This document shows, piece by piece, positions 6,256 to 7,410 of a stretch of DNA of 7,410 nucleotides; within the stretch, counting starts at the first letter, position 1; each line of letters starts with the position of its first letter. This DNA comes from Anaerolineae bacterium. GTDB taxonomy: Bacteria > Chloroflexota > Anaerolineae > 4572-78 > NAK82. Where the stretch lies: positions 1-7,410 of the forward strand of contig JANXAX010000117.1 of the NCBI GenBank assembly GCA_025062175.1. Reading direction: 5' to 3'. The translations under genes were made by a program, and so were the position numbers. The notes beneath the pieces are model-generated. The model ran no database searches and was not told the origin of the DNA. It was given only the letters and a program-made list of their open reading frames with translations.

Positions 6256-6276
6256 GGGTGAGACCCAATCTCACCC
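6256..6276. terminator. Perfect hairpin between convergent lysO and TPR genes
   Basis: GGGTGAGA (6256-6263) pairs perfectly with TCTCACCC (6269-6276) around the 5-base loop CCCAA. It lies 24 bases after the lysO stop and 34 bases beyond the stop of the opposing TPR gene, the expected place for a shared terminator. Neither strand has a T-run after the stem. Confidence 0.5.
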
Positions 6277-6310
6277 CTCTCACCGAAGCCCAACGTGGTG
6301 TCCCGAACCT

Positions 6311-7410
6311 TTAATCCCCCACGGTAAACTCGCCTGAGGCGCGCAAATTGCCTTCCACATAAATTTCCACGCGATAGCGCCCGATCAGCAGCCCGAAAGG
6401 CGTGTGCTCCACTGGTACTTTCACCGCCAGCTGGTCATAGTGACCGCTTGCATCCCCGTGCCAGGTCATCACCTGATGGTGAAGCGGCAGCTCCACTCCG
6501 TTGAAATAGACCTTGAGCACAATCTGTTCCCCTTCGGAAACATCCTGATAGTCAAACAGCACGTTCACCTGCTTGGTATCCGCAGGAAAACGATCGCCGA
6601 CCTGATAGCTGGTTACTTCGCCAGTGTGCTCAACAGTGGGCACACCAAAGGTGAGACGGGTGATCCGGGCACGCGTGGTGCCGGGATAGGGTTTGCCACG
6701 GTATTGTAACGAGACGAACGATTCCTTGAGCAGTAACATCGTTTCGGACAAACCGGGGTGCGGTCGCACGACCTGCAGGCGTTCCGCATTGCGGATCGCC
6801 TGACGGAAGTAGTACGCATCCGAACTGAGCGGATATGCGGCAGCGTGCTCAATCGCCTTGTGGATTTCGGCTAACCCTTCCTGGAGTTTGCCCATTGCCA
6901 TCAGGATCTCTCCTAGCACCAGGCGCGCCCCAAACTGCTTCATTGGAGACAGCTCAATGACGCGCTGGATGGCAGCGAAGGCTGGTTCGTACTCGCCTAG
7001 AAGGTAGAGTGCCCAGCTGAGATTCCAGTGGGCATGATAGTTATCTGGTTGGAGCTCCAGCGCACGCCGATAATCGGCCACCGCTTGGCGGAGTGAGGCA
7101 TCCCGCATTGCTGCATCACCTCCGCCAAACAGCAGTGCCTCTCCCTTGAGGGCATAAGCATCACCGCGCGTTATATAGGCCGCAGTATAGTCGGGACGCA
7201 ATGCAATCGCGCGGTTCAGCTCGACGATAGCTTGATCCGCGTTTTCTAGCACCGCCTCGTATCGCAATCGGGATTCTTCCTGCATGGCGTACATCACCAT
7301 AATGCGGCCAGATACATAAGCCTCCAAGGCCTGTGGCGCGATCTGCGGGATGGGTTGCATGGCCGTGAGCACCGTCCACACAAGGATAAAGCTCAAGTTG
7401 GCACTGCCCA
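6311..7410 (-). CDS. TPR-repeat protein with C-terminal beta-rich domain (5' end outside window)
   Basis: The frame is open from the stop TAA (6313-6311) to the right edge. A TTG at 7396 could be read as a start, but codons upstream remain open, so I treat the gene as 5'-incomplete. Numbering from that TTG, residues 1-13 (SFILVWTVLTAM) look like the end of a membrane or signal segment. TPR-like helical repeats follow at about 35-70 (AIVELNRAIALRPDY), 72-118, 120-152 (HAHWNLSWALYLLGEYEPAF) and 155-187. The second carries an extra stretch of roughly ten residues (LLFGGGDAAM) between its helices. Residues about 243-361 form a beta-rich, Ig-like domain ending IGRYRVEIYVEGN and GEFTVGD. TPR arrays mediate protein contacts, so an envelope-associated scaffold role is likely. 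The function is not recognised, and a longer membrane protein with domains beyond the edge is possible. Confidence 0.85.
   Translation of the reverse strand, partial: GSANLSFILVWTVLTAMQPIPQIAPQALEAYVSGRIMVMYAMQEESRLRYEAVLENADQAIVELNRAIALRPDYTAAYITRGDAYALKGEALLFGGGDAAMRDASLRQAVADYRRALELQPDNYHAHWNLSWALYLLGEYEPAFAAIQRVIELSPMKQFGARLVLGEILMAMGKLQEGLAEIHKAIEHAAAYPLSSDAYYFRQAIRNAERLQVVRPHPGLSETMLLLKESFVSLQYRGKPYPGTTRARITRLTFGVPTVEHTGEVTSYQVGDRFPADTKQVNVLFDYQDVSEGEQIVLKVYFNGVELPLHHQVMTWHGDASGHYDQLAVKVPVEHTPFGLLIGRYRVEIYVEGNLRASGEFTVGD

Overview
The window is moderately GC-rich bacterial DNA and looks like a chromosomal segment of a member of the Chloroflexota (Anaerolineae-like). The best pointer is the secreted protein at 2879-4246, which joins bacterial SH3, Ig-like and jelly-roll-like modules with TPTATPTPT-type linkers, a style I know mainly from that phylum. 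The TPR protein ending in a beta-rich domain at the right edge fits too. This assignment is inference; there is no rRNA or marker gene to confirm it.

Layout, left to right. (1) Minus-strand pair, 2502 down to 1: a compact TRZ/ATZ-type metal-dependent amidohydrolase (deaminase-like) followed by comEC, the DNA-uptake channel protein. They share a 4-base GTGA overlap and are probably one transcript, with a good promoter candidate (perfect TTGACA, 17-base spacer) just upstream. comEC runs off the left edge, so its C-terminal part is not visible. (2) A 376-base divergent intergenic region, 2503-2878, carrying that promoter, an extended -10 promoter for the plus-strand gene and a small hairpin. (3) Plus strand 2879-4246: a secreted multidomain protein with a Tyr/Pro/Thr hexapeptide stalk, an SH3b domain, an Ig-like domain and a C-terminal beta-rich domain. 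(4) Convergent gap with two hairpins. (5) Minus strand 5251-4325: a PfkB-family hexose (phosphate) kinase of the 1-phosphofructokinase/tagatose-6-phosphate kinase type. (6) A 105-base divergent gap with a good sigma70-type promoter reading right. (7) Plus strand 5357-6231: a lysine exporter LysO split into two genes that overlap by ATGA. (8) Convergent gap with a perfect hairpin. (9) Minus strand from the right edge to 6311: the C-terminal part of a TPR protein, incomplete at its 5' end.

The genes do not form one obvious pathway. Only two couplings are strong: amidohydrolase-comEC and the two LysO halves. I see no RNA gene, CRISPR array, intact mobile element, defence system or clear prophage. 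The most distinctive features are the tyrosine-rich TPYPTY array, the minimal amidohydrolase coupled to comEC, the two-subunit LysO and the uncharacterised C-terminal beta domains of the two surface or TPR proteins. I do not claim a new multi-gene system.
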